A stretch of 64,000 nt of DNA from Argopecten irradians (taxonomy: Eukaryota; Mollusca; Bivalvia; Pectinida; Pectinidae): NCBI RefSeq assembly GCF_041381155.1, contig NC_091138.1, forward strand, positions 19,283,255-19,347,254, in the 5' to 3' direction. Numbering within the stretch: the stretch's first letter is position 1; the number at the start of each line of letters is the position of its first letter. Of this stretch, positions 12,476 to 27,400 are shown piece after piece. The notes under the pieces were generated by a model. That model was not told the origin of the DNA. It was given only the letters and a program-made list of their open reading frames with translations, and ran no database searches. The position numbers and the translations under genes were made by a program.

Positions 12476-15400
12476 GTAATTGCATGCATTTGACTACAAC
12501 ATACACATAATATTGTGACTCGACATAATGTTGATTACACGACACTAGGACTGATCGGTATGCCTTTGATGGGTTCACCCTACCCTCCGAACAGTAATTG
12601 GTTCAAAACGTGTAGAAATATTCACTCCAGTTAGGTGTTCACAAATCTATTGTATCACTATTGATTGAGCGACATCTGGTCCGGTGATGTATTTATGTCT
12701 AAAGCAGGGTATACAGCCGTCCAGGTTTGATCAGATGTAGTCTGCCGATCGATAAGACGCTCTGGATGGTTTAGGCACTCTCGAGAAGACGATTCGGCCA
12801 ATATCTATGTGGAGGATGGCAACAAACCGAGGTGGGATGGTATTGTGAGTGTAAGGAACTGATACGTCCATAAACATTTTTCTGGAAGGGAGGATTTTAA
12901 ATCTGTGTGTTGAAGTGCTGAGATTTATTGAACAGCGACGGTAAGTGATTGTCGTGTATCCATGATGTTTACAAACACGCCCATTGACGTAGCAGTTGGT
13001 GAATACGATCATCGCGATGATGTGAAGTGTATGACTATGTGCTTCCGTTTACTATTGCTTTATAACATAGAAATAGAGAAGAAACTTGTTCATCAGGTAA
13101 TTTAACATAACGTAGAAAAGAGGACAGCTGAACATTAGCTCTTCATTGATTTTCATTCATTACAATGTTGTTGTTTAATTACCGTGTTCGGCTTTATTCA
13201 AAAGACATCCTAAATATGCGAGTGATTCATTTGGCCATTATTTCTGTATTATCTTCAATATCGTGTTTAACCGTAAAAATATGATCGCAGACATTTTCTT
13301 GATAGTTAAACTCAGTAATTAGGTGTCTCTGTCAATTTCTATCTTACTGTAATTTGTCTCTTAAATGCCTGTTGTGATACTGTGAAAATTTCCTTTTCGT
13401 CGACAAACTTTTGTTAGATTATTTCGCACATACAACTTTAAAGGCCTTGTACATTTCGAATTATAAATATTCTGCCGATGTATATCGACTTTTTGTATGG
13501 ATTATTTTTGGAAATGACACTGGTACATATAGATTGTACCAGTCTTTTACTGGTATATGCCAATTATACGCCTGTTACACCCGTGCCAATCGACTTCCGG
13601 TGTAGTCAAATTTTCGTCAATAAAAACAAGTGTCGCATTGGACCGGTTTTTAATTATGTTTCTGCATGTTATCTTTCACATTCTCTTTTAGGATAGTGGT
13701 AACACTCCATATCAGATATAGTTCTGATATATTTAACAAATCGGTACCATTCGCCTCTCACTAAAACTCGAAATTTCATTTTCATTACTGGTACTTTTGG
13801 AAGACCCCTTGCATTTGTAAAACTCATACCATCGCATCGTAAACAGCATTTGGTCTAACTATAACACATATCTGATCGTCATGAGCGAGCTTTCATATCC
13901 GGAACTGTACTCGACACTACTGGTATACAGAATGTGCTTTACTTACTCTGCAGTGTTTTCTATTGACTTCACTTTGTAAATATATATCGATATTGTTTGG
14001 TGCAAACACGGTGCGCTATTGCCTAGACATGCGGACCCGATGTAGAAAGAATTCAACAACGCATTCTGGTTAAGTGGGGACACAAACAATACTCCTGCAC
14101 TGTACACGTAATGTGTTCCATAGGTTAGGCACAAGACAATTGATTTTCATTAGGAAATGGTAGCACCACGGAATAGCAGATACCTCCATCTTTAGATGCT
14201 CTATAGGGACAAAGCATTGTAACATAGGAAATATCTTTCTAGACCAATCGATTGTAAGATGATGCTTTTGCGTGATACATATATACTACCTCGGATCAAA
14301 TTGTATATATTGCTAATTTCTAACGGCATTATCATGTTTATAGAAACATGTAAAAGCTTTAGTCTATCTTTAATCGATAGTTAGGACTACATATTTATTC
14401 ATTATTGACCGTCACATACACACCTTACCAGCTGTCTTGATATTACTTCATATCGGCAGACAGCTGGTCATTTATTACAAGATTGCGTGTGTGTATTATC
14501 ATCAGTACCAGCTTATAGAGTAAGTGTTTGTGCGGGACAGTAAAATTGAATGATTCAGGAAATTAAATCACATTAAAGTTTATTACATTTTAAGTTAACT
14601 TTGATTCCACCCTTCCTCCATCTTACACATTATATAGCCTCCACATATTTTCAAAATATGAAACTATACAGAAAAGAAAATCTATTCAGAAATTTTTGTA
14701 CGAAGTGTCATACTTTCTTATTCTCTTTTTAATGTCATTCTTTCTTCTTATTAATACGTATTGATTACGTTATGTTTTGCACATCGACTAATTTCATATT
14801 ATACATAAAATGTCATGTTTTCTTTTAAGAGTTTTTGTTTTAATGATACGTTATAAATGTTGATGAAGACAATGGTAATGCCTTAGGTCGACCATAAAGA
14901 GATATGTCACCAAGTTTTTGGCTTAATAATTGATATTCAAACTGCTGAAGGCATTAAATTTCAACCATTTTTTATGAAAAATCAATAGGATTGGCAACTG
15001 GCTAAGACTATATAAGCCCTCTCATAGCCAGAGATTATACAAATTAAATCATATATATATATAGCTGATAAATTTAAAAACATATCTTAATTAAACAAAT
15101 AAGGTAAGAAGAATATTATTGATATGCCATGTTTTATTAATGATGCTCCTATAAGGTATATAAGTCTAAAAAAACATACAATAAGTATTATCAAATTATT
15201 GAAGGCATTGCCTGAAGCATTGTCATTGTTGATAGTGAACGAGGGTCGTTGAAAATGTTGATAGTAATCTAAGTTTGTTTTCTTGACAGTTCATATTTTG
15301 AGTGTAAACAGTGGATTATGACCTGATTATTAATATCGGTGACATCCTATGAAATACACCTGTATTCATTAATTAGGTTGTATAAAGAGGATTGTGTATA

Positions 15401-15517
15401 GCTTAAACGCTACTAGATGTCCTACTGTATGGCATAGAGCCGTTGCATGTAACTGTTGAAGTATTCTATAGTATATGAGGCTAGGAGGATCCCGGCTGGT
15501 AGAAATGTACCGGATAC

Positions 15518-15521
<4 letters not shown>

Positions 15522-15553
<32 letters not shown>
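15522..15553. repeat. (TA)n microsatellite
   Basis: An uninterrupted run of about 16 TA dinucleotides in intergenic sequence. Confidence 0.95.
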
Positions 15554-15557
<4 letters not shown>

Positions 15558-16652
15558 GCACACTCCACATTCAGAAAACAAAGAGTTAAATGAATTGAAA
15601 ATGGCCATCATAAGGTGACATATTTATTATAAAAATATGTAAATCTCAAATTGACACAAAATGAATACAAACGCAGTGCAGCTTCGGACTACTTCTAGGT
15701 CACGCTTCGATAAGATTTTGCGTCATAAGTTGAGTCTTGACGGATTTCAAAATAACAATAAAGAGTTTCTATTTGATCTAATTAAATATATGTACATGTA
15801 TTTGAAGTCAAAACAAAAGTTGTGTTCAAGCATTGTAACGGTAATAAACAACCAAATGAATCGCGGGTCGGGGCTACAACCGAGGGGCTTTCCTCGGAAA
15901 TGTTCGGGGAAATTCCATTCAGTAGTTACGTCAGTATGTGTGTACGGTCACTCATCTCACCTAAAGATACAAAACATCTGATTGTTGGAGAACAATTCTG
16001 GGATCGTCTAAGGGAACAATAGGTTAACAGGTCATGTACAGGTTTCCAGAGGAAAAAACCCATTACAGGTAATACCCTATCCGAAACAGTATCATCAGCT
16101 TTACCACCGTCTTTGCATTTAAAATACACGTAGGCCAACACACACCATGCAAACACTTGTCTATCCTCCGTACAATACGAAAGTCATGACTATAAAGAAT
16201 TAAGTCTATATCGCTTTCGTAGACCGACACATACATAACTAACATTCAGCAGCTCAATGGTCATACCATCAATAGGCTATATCACAGTTACTTTCCTCGG
16301 TTGAAAATCAAATATGGCGGCTCGCTCCACTTCTGACCGCATCACTACCCTGACAACGATACATACCGGTAGTCGTTCCGCCTCGCTTATTTCAATTTTA
16401 TTTGAAATGGACATAATTGGTATATTATCAAATTGAAAAAAAAAAACAAAAAAAAACAAAAAACAAAAAACAACAACCATAATTTAAAAATAATTTAAAG
16501 GTGTCATTGTTATATTTGAAATCAAACTTCAGCTATAACATTCAACAATCGGAACTATATCTTCGGTCATCCTGACTACCGTAGTTACCCAATTTAGCAA
16601 CCATCATCGTTTTAAATTTGACGTAAAAGTAGACTTATTTATGTAAATATAA

Positions 16653-16804
16653 AGATTGAACAGTGTTTTGATTGCGTTAAAGGTGGTATGAACGCAATGG
16701 GATACAGACATATTATACATGTAGCGCTTATGCGCTACTTTGAATATGTCTGTATCCCATTGCGTTCATACCACCTTTAACGCAATCAAAACACTGTTCA
16801 ATCT
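16653..16804. repeat. Long perfect palindrome (foldback element)
   Basis: Two arms of about 62 bp are exact reverse complements. The left arm begins AGATTGAACAGTGTTTTGAT and ends GATACAGACATATT; the right arm ends AAACACTGTTCAATCT. The roughly 28-bp spacer contains its own small palindrome TAGCGCTTATGCGCTA. No transposase or clear flanking target duplication is visible. A MITE-like foldback element is the simplest reading. Confidence 0.9.
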
Positions 16805-18386
16805 CTTTATGAAACTTAACATAATCTAGAACATCTCAATATTGATATTAAGGTGGGGTTCGGTAGTATATCAAGGTAAAAACCCACCAGAGTAATCATA
16901 GTACGTAAAATAACCTATTAAAATAGATATAGATATTAAAATATATATTTAAAAAGGGTAAGGGAAATACACAACCAAATGTAGATACAGCGTACATTAC
17001 ACTACCGATGTATGAGGAATAAACGTCAGAATAAAAGTATCTGGTTCATTATACTATCTGTCTAATACCTAATGGAAATAAATCATACTTTTAATTATAA
17101 CCTTTATAAGAAATCTGAGGTAATAAGGCAAATACTATTATCGCGGTGAGATATTTACTGACGTCAATCTGTATTGTTAATCTGTCCGACAGATGTTGAT
17201 TCTTCAGTACATATGATCATGTGTCTTCGCCTCAGTATTAGCAGCTGTACATAGCCCAATGGTATCACCGACGATGATACAGATAACATTGTCGATGTGA
17301 CATCACTACAAAATAAGAGCTACGTACGTACATCAAATTTCAATAAGAAAGCATTTCCTTTGTAACAACACAAGTTTTCAAGCAAGAAAGTAATAACGAA
17401 ACAAAATTTTAATTTAATGGTGTCAAAAGTATTCTTTGGATCATTATTCAATCTACGCTATTACATACTATGAATAAGACATAATCAAACTATACTAAAT
17501 AACGACTAAATAATCGCTGACCAACCGGTATTCATTTTTCACCGCATAACACTAATTATAAGCGACACTTGGGAATTCGCTAAACATAAACGTCTTACTT
17601 CCAGTGATGTCAAAACGTATCATTCATACCGCATTGGAATGATATATTGGGTATTTTGAAACATTTCAAAATAAATAGTTTTACTGGCTTGAAAAAAACC
17701 ACTTCTTTCATACATAAAGGGTCTTAAATGAGCGTTCGTTTTATATAGGCCTTATGAGAATTTATGAAACGAGTCAAAAGAAGTTTTTGTTTTTGCGAAA
17801 CTTGCTGGGCAAAAATTAAGAACATCGAGACGTATTTTATGAAATATCATCGTCTTGCCATGACGCCATCGTTTAGTGACGCCAGGTCGTGACATCACAA
17901 TGAATTCCCAGCCAGTTTACAGCACTTTAGGTTATATTACACTAGTGACATATGCAAAAATATTACATGGGCCAAGTCACTGGATATCAGGAAGAATATG
18001 TGATATATTGCAATAAGTAATGGACTATTTGGGCATATCTTTAGTTAAACACCAGATATTAAATCTTAAAATGATTAAAATTTATCATAACTAGCACAAA
18101 TACTGACATAATAGGACTAAAAAGATGAATCATATTTAGATGATAACGTTTTGAAATATGGAGAACCATTGCGTTCTCATTTATTATGTGGTCCAAAAAG
18201 CAGGACAAATAATATAACCTAGAGAATGCGTAATCTTACGGAACAAATTATTGTTTATCTAATGTATTTTTTGTGTGTATTGGTTGTCTGTTTGTCTAGC
18301 TGTATAGCCGAAGGTTTTTTGTTTGTTATGTACCATGGAACTTGGACAGTAAAACATATTTTTTTTATTCTTTCTATAAATTTCAG
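16805..18386. other. Region upstream of the transporter's first coding exon
   Basis: No coding exon recognised. A GAAACGAGTC motif near 17765, shared with 5630 and 37226, marks an old interspersed repeat. A non-coding first exon and the promoter of the transporter gene may lie here or further upstream, because the first coding exon appears to begin at a splice acceptor (pyrimidine-rich tract then TTTCAG at 18381-18386). No TATA box can be assigned. Confidence 0.4.
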
Positions 18387-18465
18387 ATTCCCTGTCCGGG
18401 ACTGGATTCGTCGGTTATAGAACTATTGGATCCGCCCTAGTTACCCCCAGGGGGACTGGCCATCA

Positions 18466-21400
18466 ATGGAAATGAGTAATTTAGATGGACAGAAGGGCAA
18501 AAAGTTATATACAGAGGAACAGTATGTACAACCACGAATTACCAAATATTGTTATATTATTAAATAAACAGTTGTTTGTAGAGGATACATGTCATCATGC
18601 TTTGGTCAGTTATCACTTCAAAGAAGTTTAATTAAGCATTGTCGATGGTCCTTCTATGTCACTTTTTATTAACCGAATTACTGTTCCCATCCTACCTAAC
18701 GGAATAAATGCCAACGCATTGCCTTCATAAATGTTTTAAGTAGCGGTAGCATCTATTTGCTATTTCATTGATTAACACTATCTTCGATTGATATTTAGAA
18801 ATACGTTATAAATAAGTGTCACATACACTATGCGAATGCCTTGAAGTCTGCTTGCTGTTCCATACCATAGAATAAGAGGGGGATCTTCTCAACAAAATGG
18901 CTACTGGTTCATAGCTGATTTCAACGTATACATGATATTAGCCATTTTTGCCTATTTACTGCTCTCGTGGTGTTTTTATGTTGACATTAGATATTAGGAA
19001 ATGTATACATCATATCGAATTTTAAATAGGTTACTTTATATAGCGAAACATTTTCGCCGAAGTCATCTCGCCGCATTTGATGTTAACCTCAGGAGACAAA
19101 GAAAAGTGAACCAAAACAAAGCATTGAAATACCGTGGCTCCGTTCCCTCTAATCTCACACCTTCTAACACAAAACAAATACCATTACTATAGCAGCATCA
19201 AATATTTATCGAATGTGTGTGGCCTAGAATGGGTATTAACACATATTCATAGAAACTACATGTACTTGGATCCAAGCCCTTTACATTATATCAAGCATTG
19301 GGTCGATATCCAACAGATGTCCTTACATCATAATAGTTAATTTACTCGTTCTTAATGAAGGCATTATTATCGCCTTCCGATTGGTCTTAAAGAATTATCA
19401 ATTGTTTGTTTTTTTGATTAATTAACGTCCTATTAACAGCTATAGTCATGTAAGGACGGCCTCCCATGTATGTGGTGTGTTGCGTGTATGTTGTGCGAGG
19501 TGCATGTTTTGGGAGACTGCGGTATATTCATGTTGTGTCTTCTTGTATAGTGGAACTGTTGCCCTTTTTATAGTGCTATATCACTGAAGCATGCCGCCGA
19601 AGACACCAAGCAACACATCCCACCCGGTCACATTATACTGACAACGGGCGAACCAGTCGTCCCAATCCCTGTATGTTGAACGCTAAGCAGGAGCAGAAAC
19701 TACCACTTTTATAGACTTTGGTGTGTCTCGGCCAGGGGACAGAACCCAGAGCCTTCCTCACAGGGGCGAACGCTCAACTCAAGGCCAAAAGTGAGGCGGT
19801 GCCAAGGGAGGCATTAGGAAAGATAAAGTCAGTTAGGAAGAAGAGAAAAGATAAGATCCTAAATTTAGTCGCCTTTTACGATCATGCAATAGGGGCAGCA
19901 GGTACAGGGCCAGAATTATCAATTAATGCATGATTTATTGCTTATTTGTGTAACGAAAAAAATTGTGCTAAACAGAAAAATTATACTTCTTTACTGACAC
20001 CAAAATACAACGTGAACCATAAATGGTTCACAGCTGTGCAGCGAATCTATTGAGCAAAACAATGGATTGTTGCTTATGTAATTGTTTCATTATATTTTCT
20101 ATAGTCTGTTCTATTTCAGTCATAGATATTTTTTTTTTAAGGCAGAGAAACTATTACGGGGAATAATGCTAGGCAATGAAATCAACAATAAAAAGGCAGA
20201 ACCTAAAGGTGCGGTAGAAAACAAAATCAATATTAATCACCATTAAAAAATGTATGGCCCGCGGAATAAACTACTAAGATTGAAAATGTGAACCCAGAAA
20301 TTGGATCATATGGAATTGGATACATCTAATTGATGGATGGAGTGATCCGACGCAGTCTTGGCAAATAATAGAGGATTATAATATGAGTCGGTTAGGTGTG
20401 CGTTTTACCATGTTTGGAGGGCTACTGTATATTTTATAATGACACGTGAAGAACGCTCTCTAAACGAGCAAGGGAAATAATGCTATTACGACTGTCTCAT
20501 AAACATGAAAATATACTTCCAAAATATACTGCTCTTAATCCACGTGTAGTTGAGTCACGCTTCTTAATGACTAAAATACTTTTGACATTGAATGTCCCCT
20601 TTTGACATTGAATATCCCCTGCAAGTATTTTGTTTCATCCCATGAGACTTAAAATAAGTGTACTCTTTGGTAAATTACCATAATTTTTTGTGATCTAATG
20701 ACTAAGATATAAAGCGTTCACTTGGACAACATCACATTGGGTGACATTATACTTAAAACGTCAGGAAATAATGATGCTAGAAAGCCTAGGTATATATCAC
20801 AAATAGCAATACTGAAGACTCAAAACATATATATTAACGAAGAGCGCTCATAGCGTGATATACCAATGTCATTTTCGACTTCAGCAAAACATCATTTACT
20901 ACCATCATAAAACATAACACGAACCAAGGTTGTTTTTCACTTCAGGATTGTTGGTTATATATATTTTGCTACAATAGAAATTGGACAGTAGATGTAGCTT
21001 ATATATGCTCTCTTAAATCGTTTGAACAGAAACAAGAGATATTCAGATCAGACGATATTTTAAACTTTCTCAATATTCTATTGCAACTTTTCCAAGTCAT
21101 ATCAATGTATGATCCTAAATGGAAATCATGTAGTGACACTTGGACATCTGACACTTGGACATCTGAGGTAACATATCGATTAAAGAAATGTGTTATATTG
21201 TAAGTATTATCGTGTCAGCTTACGAATTAAGTATATGTTTCTGCTTCAGGTCCTCTAACGAGGAAGCAAACATTATTATAGCGGAGGAGCCAGAGGTCCT
21301 AAGTAAGGCACACGTCCTGCTGTTAAATCTGTCATGGTTCGGACTCAGTCTTATGTTTCTTCTTCTGTCTGTGGAGGGTAAGCATTACTCTTTATAATAA

Positions 21401-24400
21401 TGAGTTATACGTCACATCGACGACAAACTTGTTTGGGTGACATAGTAATTTATCTCCTTGGGCCGATGAAGTCAGTTGACGTTGTAAGTTAATGACGTAC
21501 GTTATTTCTTTGGACCGATGACGTCAGTTGACGTTGTAGACTAATGACTATTTTACTTCTTTTGACCGATGACGTCGGTTCACGTTGCAAATTAATAACT
21601 TATTTTATTTCTTTGGGCCGATGAAGTCAGTTGACGTTGTAAATTCATGACGTACTTTGTTTCTTTGGACCGATGACGTCAGTTGACGTTGTAGACTAAT
21701 GACTATTTTACTTCTTTTGACCGATGACGTCGGTTCACGTTGCAAATCAATAACTTATTTTATTTCCTTGGGCCGATGAAGTCAGTTGACGTTGTAAATT
21801 CATGACGTACTTTGTTTCTTTGGACCGATGACGTCAGTTGACGTTGTAGACTAATGACTACTTTACTTCTTTAGACCGATGACATCGGTTGACGTTATAA
21901 ATTAATAACTTATTTTATGTCTTTGGACCGATGACGCCAGTTGACGTTGTAGACTAATGACTATTTTACTTCTTTTGACCGATGACGTCGGTTGACGTTG
22001 CAAATTAATAACTTATTTTATTTCTTTGGGCCGATGAAGTCAGTTGACGTTGTAAATTCATGACGTACTTTGTTTCTTTGGACAGATGACGTCAGTTGAC
22101 GTTAAAGACTAATAACTTATTTTATGTCTTTGGGCCGATGAAGTCAGTTGACGTTGTAAATTAATGACGTACGTTACTTCTTTGGACCGATCAGTTGACG
22201 TTGTAGACTAATGACTATTTTATTTCCCTCGGACCATGACGGCAGTTGACGTTGTAGACTAATGACTATTTTATTTCCCTCGGACCATGACGGCAGTTGA
22301 CGTTGTAGACTAATGACTATTTTATTTCCCTCGGACCATGACGGCAGTTGACGTTGTAAATTATTAACGTACTTTATTCCCTTAGTGGTTCCTGCTCAGA
22401 TCCGGTCGCTGGTCGGAGAGGCTGCCAAGGGACGATGGTTAGGTGGAATGGTTGCAGGTGGAGCAGGTAAGTTATAGTGAATATTTGTTGTGATATTAAG
22501 GTATAGTTGTGTCATGAATTTGCCCACATGTGTACATCACAAAAAGACAATAAATGAAGAAGAATGAAATGAAATAAAGTTGAAAAGAGCAAAAAATGAT
22601 TGCAGTGTTGCCATGTACCATTACTATTCGCCAATGCCAAAACAAGATTGCCAAGATATTATTGTGTCATTAAAGAGCCAAAACAGGGGGTTATTAAAAC
22701 TTTATTGTCGGTTTATGTTTGCTTTGTGACCAATGCCTGTCAACGTTCCTACGTGTTTTGTGAACTCGCGACTCGAATTTGTATAAGTGATGTGAATCTG
22801 GCACATTTACCACGAAGCCCCCATAGACAAGAGTTAGAAACATGTGTGAAATTTACGTTTGGTCTTTGAGGCAAATGCCAAGTTATTTTGAGAAGTTATG
22901 ACAGCAAAGTAATGTGAGTATTTGCTGGCATCAGCCATCCAATTGTGTCCATGACGTCTATAACGAGAAAGTGGCAAATAAACACAGAACACAGAGCCTA
23001 ACATCATTACCTGATGATTATTATACTCTTCTTCCGCTAATGAAGTCGATAATACAGACAACACAATACTATTATAGATGTCTAGGTCTGGTCACCACGG
23101 TATACAACTCCTGTCTATCTACTGGTATTAATGGGAATAACCCAAATCGGATATTCCCAGTGTATAATAAGAGATCAAAGACCCATTATCTATCAATGGT
23201 TACATAGTTATCCAGATCGAAACCGCCGCAATTTCATTAAGAGCTTTACAAATTATTTTAACGCTTTATACAACAGAATAATGCGTGGTCAGTTGTATAG
23301 TCTTGTTGTTTGTTCCAGCGGTGACCTTCATTACCAGTCCACTAATTGGTATAATGAGTGATAGACTGACGTTACAGGCTGGTAAACGGCGACCCGTAAT
23401 GATAGCAGGCACTGTCGCTCTGTGGTAATACCTTTATTGATGTGTATTGTTAGTGTTTGAAAATATAAAAAATTGGGACATACTTAGGCGTTATTACCAT
23501 TACCATGGTAATCTGGTAATGATTAAATAATGGCCATGTCGTTGGTGTTTATGCGTAAATTCAAGGTACATCTTGTAGAATATCGGTCCTATATATAGAA
23601 ATGATTAAAACTGTTTGTTACTTTTACCAATTCTGTTGTTCACTGGGTAAAATGCTTATACATATTTAGACAATACCTAACGTCTGATCCTTCTGACAAT
23701 TTCGAGATTAACATTATTGGAACAGGAATGATTCAAATAGTTTACAGCACTTAAAAAAACGCCATAATCTACTGACAAAGTCATATAAAAGAATAATACT
23801 ATTGAACATTGGAAATAGCACTATTTTCATAAAATACTGTAAAACAATACATGTGGTATTTCGCGACCGATTAGAATTCGCAAAAATTCACTGACAAGAA
23901 AATGGCTCTACCAAAAAGAGAGAAATTTGACTTTACATCGCGATGAAGAAATCCGTAAACGTAAAAATGCGAACATAACTCACCGCAAAAAAGTTGTTTT
24001 ATAGTACTAAAACAATCTGCATTTTTATTAATTGTGATTGACTCTTTAATATAGCCCCCCTTTGAAACACGTCTGCCTGCATAAAATGATAAGATATTAA
24101 GTATTGTGATTCTCAAAATATTGGTCATTTTTGGTGACGAACGAATTATTAAAATCTCTTTTCGATTAATATTATGAAGCATATAACTTTAAAACTAATT
24201 AACATTAAACTAATGTAATCCTTTGTGGTATACCGCACCATACGTATATTATATACTCGTATTATTGTATTACAGCCTAGGATTAATTGGTATGGCTTTG
24301 AGTTCTTCGAAAATAACATTAATGTAAGTATTAATATCTTATCGCATTTTAATATCTGCTATTATTGGCTTAAATAGATTAATACCAAAGGTGCAGTAAT

Positions 24401-27400
24401 AGATATTATAATAGAGTGATAGTGTCATGGCGGATGTAGCAATCTTGTTTAATATAGAAAGACTATACTATAATATTAAAATAATAGTTTGTATGGATTT
24501 CTTTTCAATTTGATAAAATAATTAATGTGAAAATTCATAATAATATCTTATTTACGTTTCAAAAAGGGTATTGAATATCAATTTGACGTTGCAGAAATTC
24601 TGGTGGTGGCGACCTGTCTAAAAATTCTTCTGATACGGTAAGTAAGGAACCAAAGTGCGACAGTACCCATATTGTGACATCAATAAAATGGTTCTTATGT
24701 CACGAGAGTGTATTCCAAATATTATATGCGATTTAATTCATTCGGACCTTCGTCAACCATCCCATATATATAGATCTGAAAGTAAAAAACCCGAAACATT
24801 CTGATTATGATAGGTTCTCAGAATAATTAACTGTAAACGTTGTTAAAACAATACACATATGTATATTGTTATATTAAGCCCTAATGATATAATGTTATCT
24901 GTCGGTTTCAGTGTGACCGTGACCTTGTCGCTCACCGTTGCTTCCCTTACTGGAACAACTCAGACGCAAGGGTATTCAAACATCAGCACACTGTCCTCAG
25001 GGGATCACAACCGGCTTCCATTTTACTTCCGGAGAAAAAGTCTTTCATATCCGAGTCAGACTCCGGACCGGTCGGAAGCCTACGTAAGACAATAAGTCAA
25101 TTTTATGTATGATTGTATATGATTTCATGCAAGTTGGTATTTCTAGAATATTTATACATAAGTTATGTAGAGGTAGTTTATATCAACTGTAATATGCAAA
25201 TACATTATTAACAAGAAATTATTATTTTTATTACGATATATTGCCGTTATGTAACACACTCATACATAAAATATTTACTTTAATATCTGAAAAATTAACA
25301 ATAAATTAATGATTTAACTATACATCAATGTAAAACTACACGGTATTTAAGCAATGTACATAGTATTTTACATGTCATCATTACGATATACAGATACACT
25401 GATGTACTTTACATTACAGCAATGTACATTGTATTTTATCTGGTCGTCACGATATACTGATGCATTGTAACTTTACCTTTCAGCAATGTACATAGTATTT
25501 TACCCGTCATCATTACGATATACTGATACATTGTAACTTTACATTACAGCAATGTACAAAATACTTTACCTGTCACCATTACGATATTCTGATACATTGA
25601 TGTAACTTTACATTACAGCAATGTACAAAATATTTTACCTGTCACCATTACGATATACTGATACATTGATGTAACTTTACATTACAGCAATGTACAAATC
25701 AATTTACTGTCACAATTACGATATACTGATACATTGATGTAACTTTACATTACAGCAATGTACAAATTATTTTACCTGTCACCATTACGATATACTGATA
25801 CATTGATGTCACTTTACATTACAGTAATGTAGCAATTATTTCACCTGTCACCATTACGATATACTGATACATTGATGTAACTTTACATTACAGCAATGTA
25901 CAAATTATTTTACCTGTCACCATTACGATATACTGATACATTGATGTCACTTTACATTACAGTAATGTACAAATTATTTTACCTGTCACCATTACGATAT
26001 ACTGATAAGTTGATGTAACTTTACATTACAGCAATGTACAAATTATTTTACCTGTCACCATTACGATATACTGATACATTGATGTGACTTTACATTACAG
26101 CAATGTATATTGTATTTCACCTGTCATTATTACGATATACAGATACACTGATGTACTTTACATTACAGCAATGTACATTGTATTTTATCTGGTCGTCACG
26201 ATATACTGATATATTGTAACTTTACCTTTCAGCAATGTACATAGTATTTTACCCGTCATCATTACGATATACTGATACATTGTAACTTTACATTACAGCA
26301 ATGTACATTGTATTTTACCTGTCATCATTACGATATACTGAGACACAGATTTACTTTACATTGCAGCAATGTACATAGTATTTTACCTGGTCGTCACGAC
26401 TGCCTTTGCCATCATTACTGTACCGTATAATGCCTTGATCGCCGACAAATCTCATCCCTCACAGAGAGGTAAACTATCATTTACTTCAGCAGTAAAAATA
26501 TTTCTGTTGTTATCGATTTTCGTGATAAAGTTTATGTAATGATATTGTCGAAATCATCATAGAAAGTGAGGAATTGGTAATTACATGCTAAGCAGAAATG
26601 TAAAAACGTACAGCTAGAATGAATTTCCATGGGAATGGTAGGTAATTTAACCATGATGGTTTACTTGAAATGCTAATACATTGCTATTCATGTTATATCC
26701 ATGTAATGTATTTTGAAGTTTATTCTTAATTATGAAATCTACTGACAGGATTCAACTCCGGTGTGATGGGCGCTATGATATTACTCGGAAATCTTAGCGG
26801 GGCGGCAGTTGGAACTTGCTTCACGGTATGCTATATAACCCTTTGGCTCACAAAATAACCTTGGTGGGTCTCAAAACTCGGTTGTTATACAGATAACATT
26901 ATTACAAAACAAATCAATGGCCACTGAAAATGATATTTTTACGTTACATTTACTTTTCCGAATTATTTGTTTTTAAACTTCTTAATACAAATTATAATGT
27001 TTGTCACCGCAGCAAATTGGAGTCCTTGGAGCGTACGGAACTGCCATAGCTGTTGTAATGGTTAGTGTGTGTTTGACGGTATTTACTACACGAGAAAGGC
27101 CTGCAAAGGGCGTGGCCGAACCACTCGGTAAGGCTTCTGTAGGCTAGTCAAAAGTTTAATGCATTAAATACTTCTTATTTCTACTGACCTGGCAGCAAGG
27201 AAGCAAGAATGCAGAGGGATTGCATAACAAATCAATAGGAGGAATATGTTCATCTATTTCAGTACTCCCACATTTACGAACGACCAACATTTTCATGGAC
27301 CCATAACCAAACATACTCTATTCACTTACTTTATATCACTTAAGGGAAAAATGTTTCATGGAGTCGTTTTGATGTTCCAAATATTAAATTTGTATATGAA

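Larger units (their letters stand above)
11910..16652. other. Intergenic stretch, no gene recognised
   Basis: Mostly non-coding AT-rich sequence. It holds a tRNA-like B box at 12.4 kb, a hairpin at 14427-14470 (arms based on ACCAGCTGTC), a TA microsatellite at 15.5 kb and an A-rich run at 16437-16470. An open stretch at 15822-16022 (+) has somewhat protein-like composition in its second half but no recognisable family, start context or splice acceptor, and is not called. Confidence 0.5.

Noticed and set aside
15661-16022. Overlapping + frames of 106 and 66 codons
   Set aside because: The second has mildly protein-like composition, but no family, acceptor or partner exon could be identified.
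19718-19933. Open frame [16 protein letters not shown]..., repeated at 45293-45541
   Set aside because: It is an open stretch inside the SINE-like element; matching sequence is present in all copies, broken in some, and in antisense orientation relative to the element.
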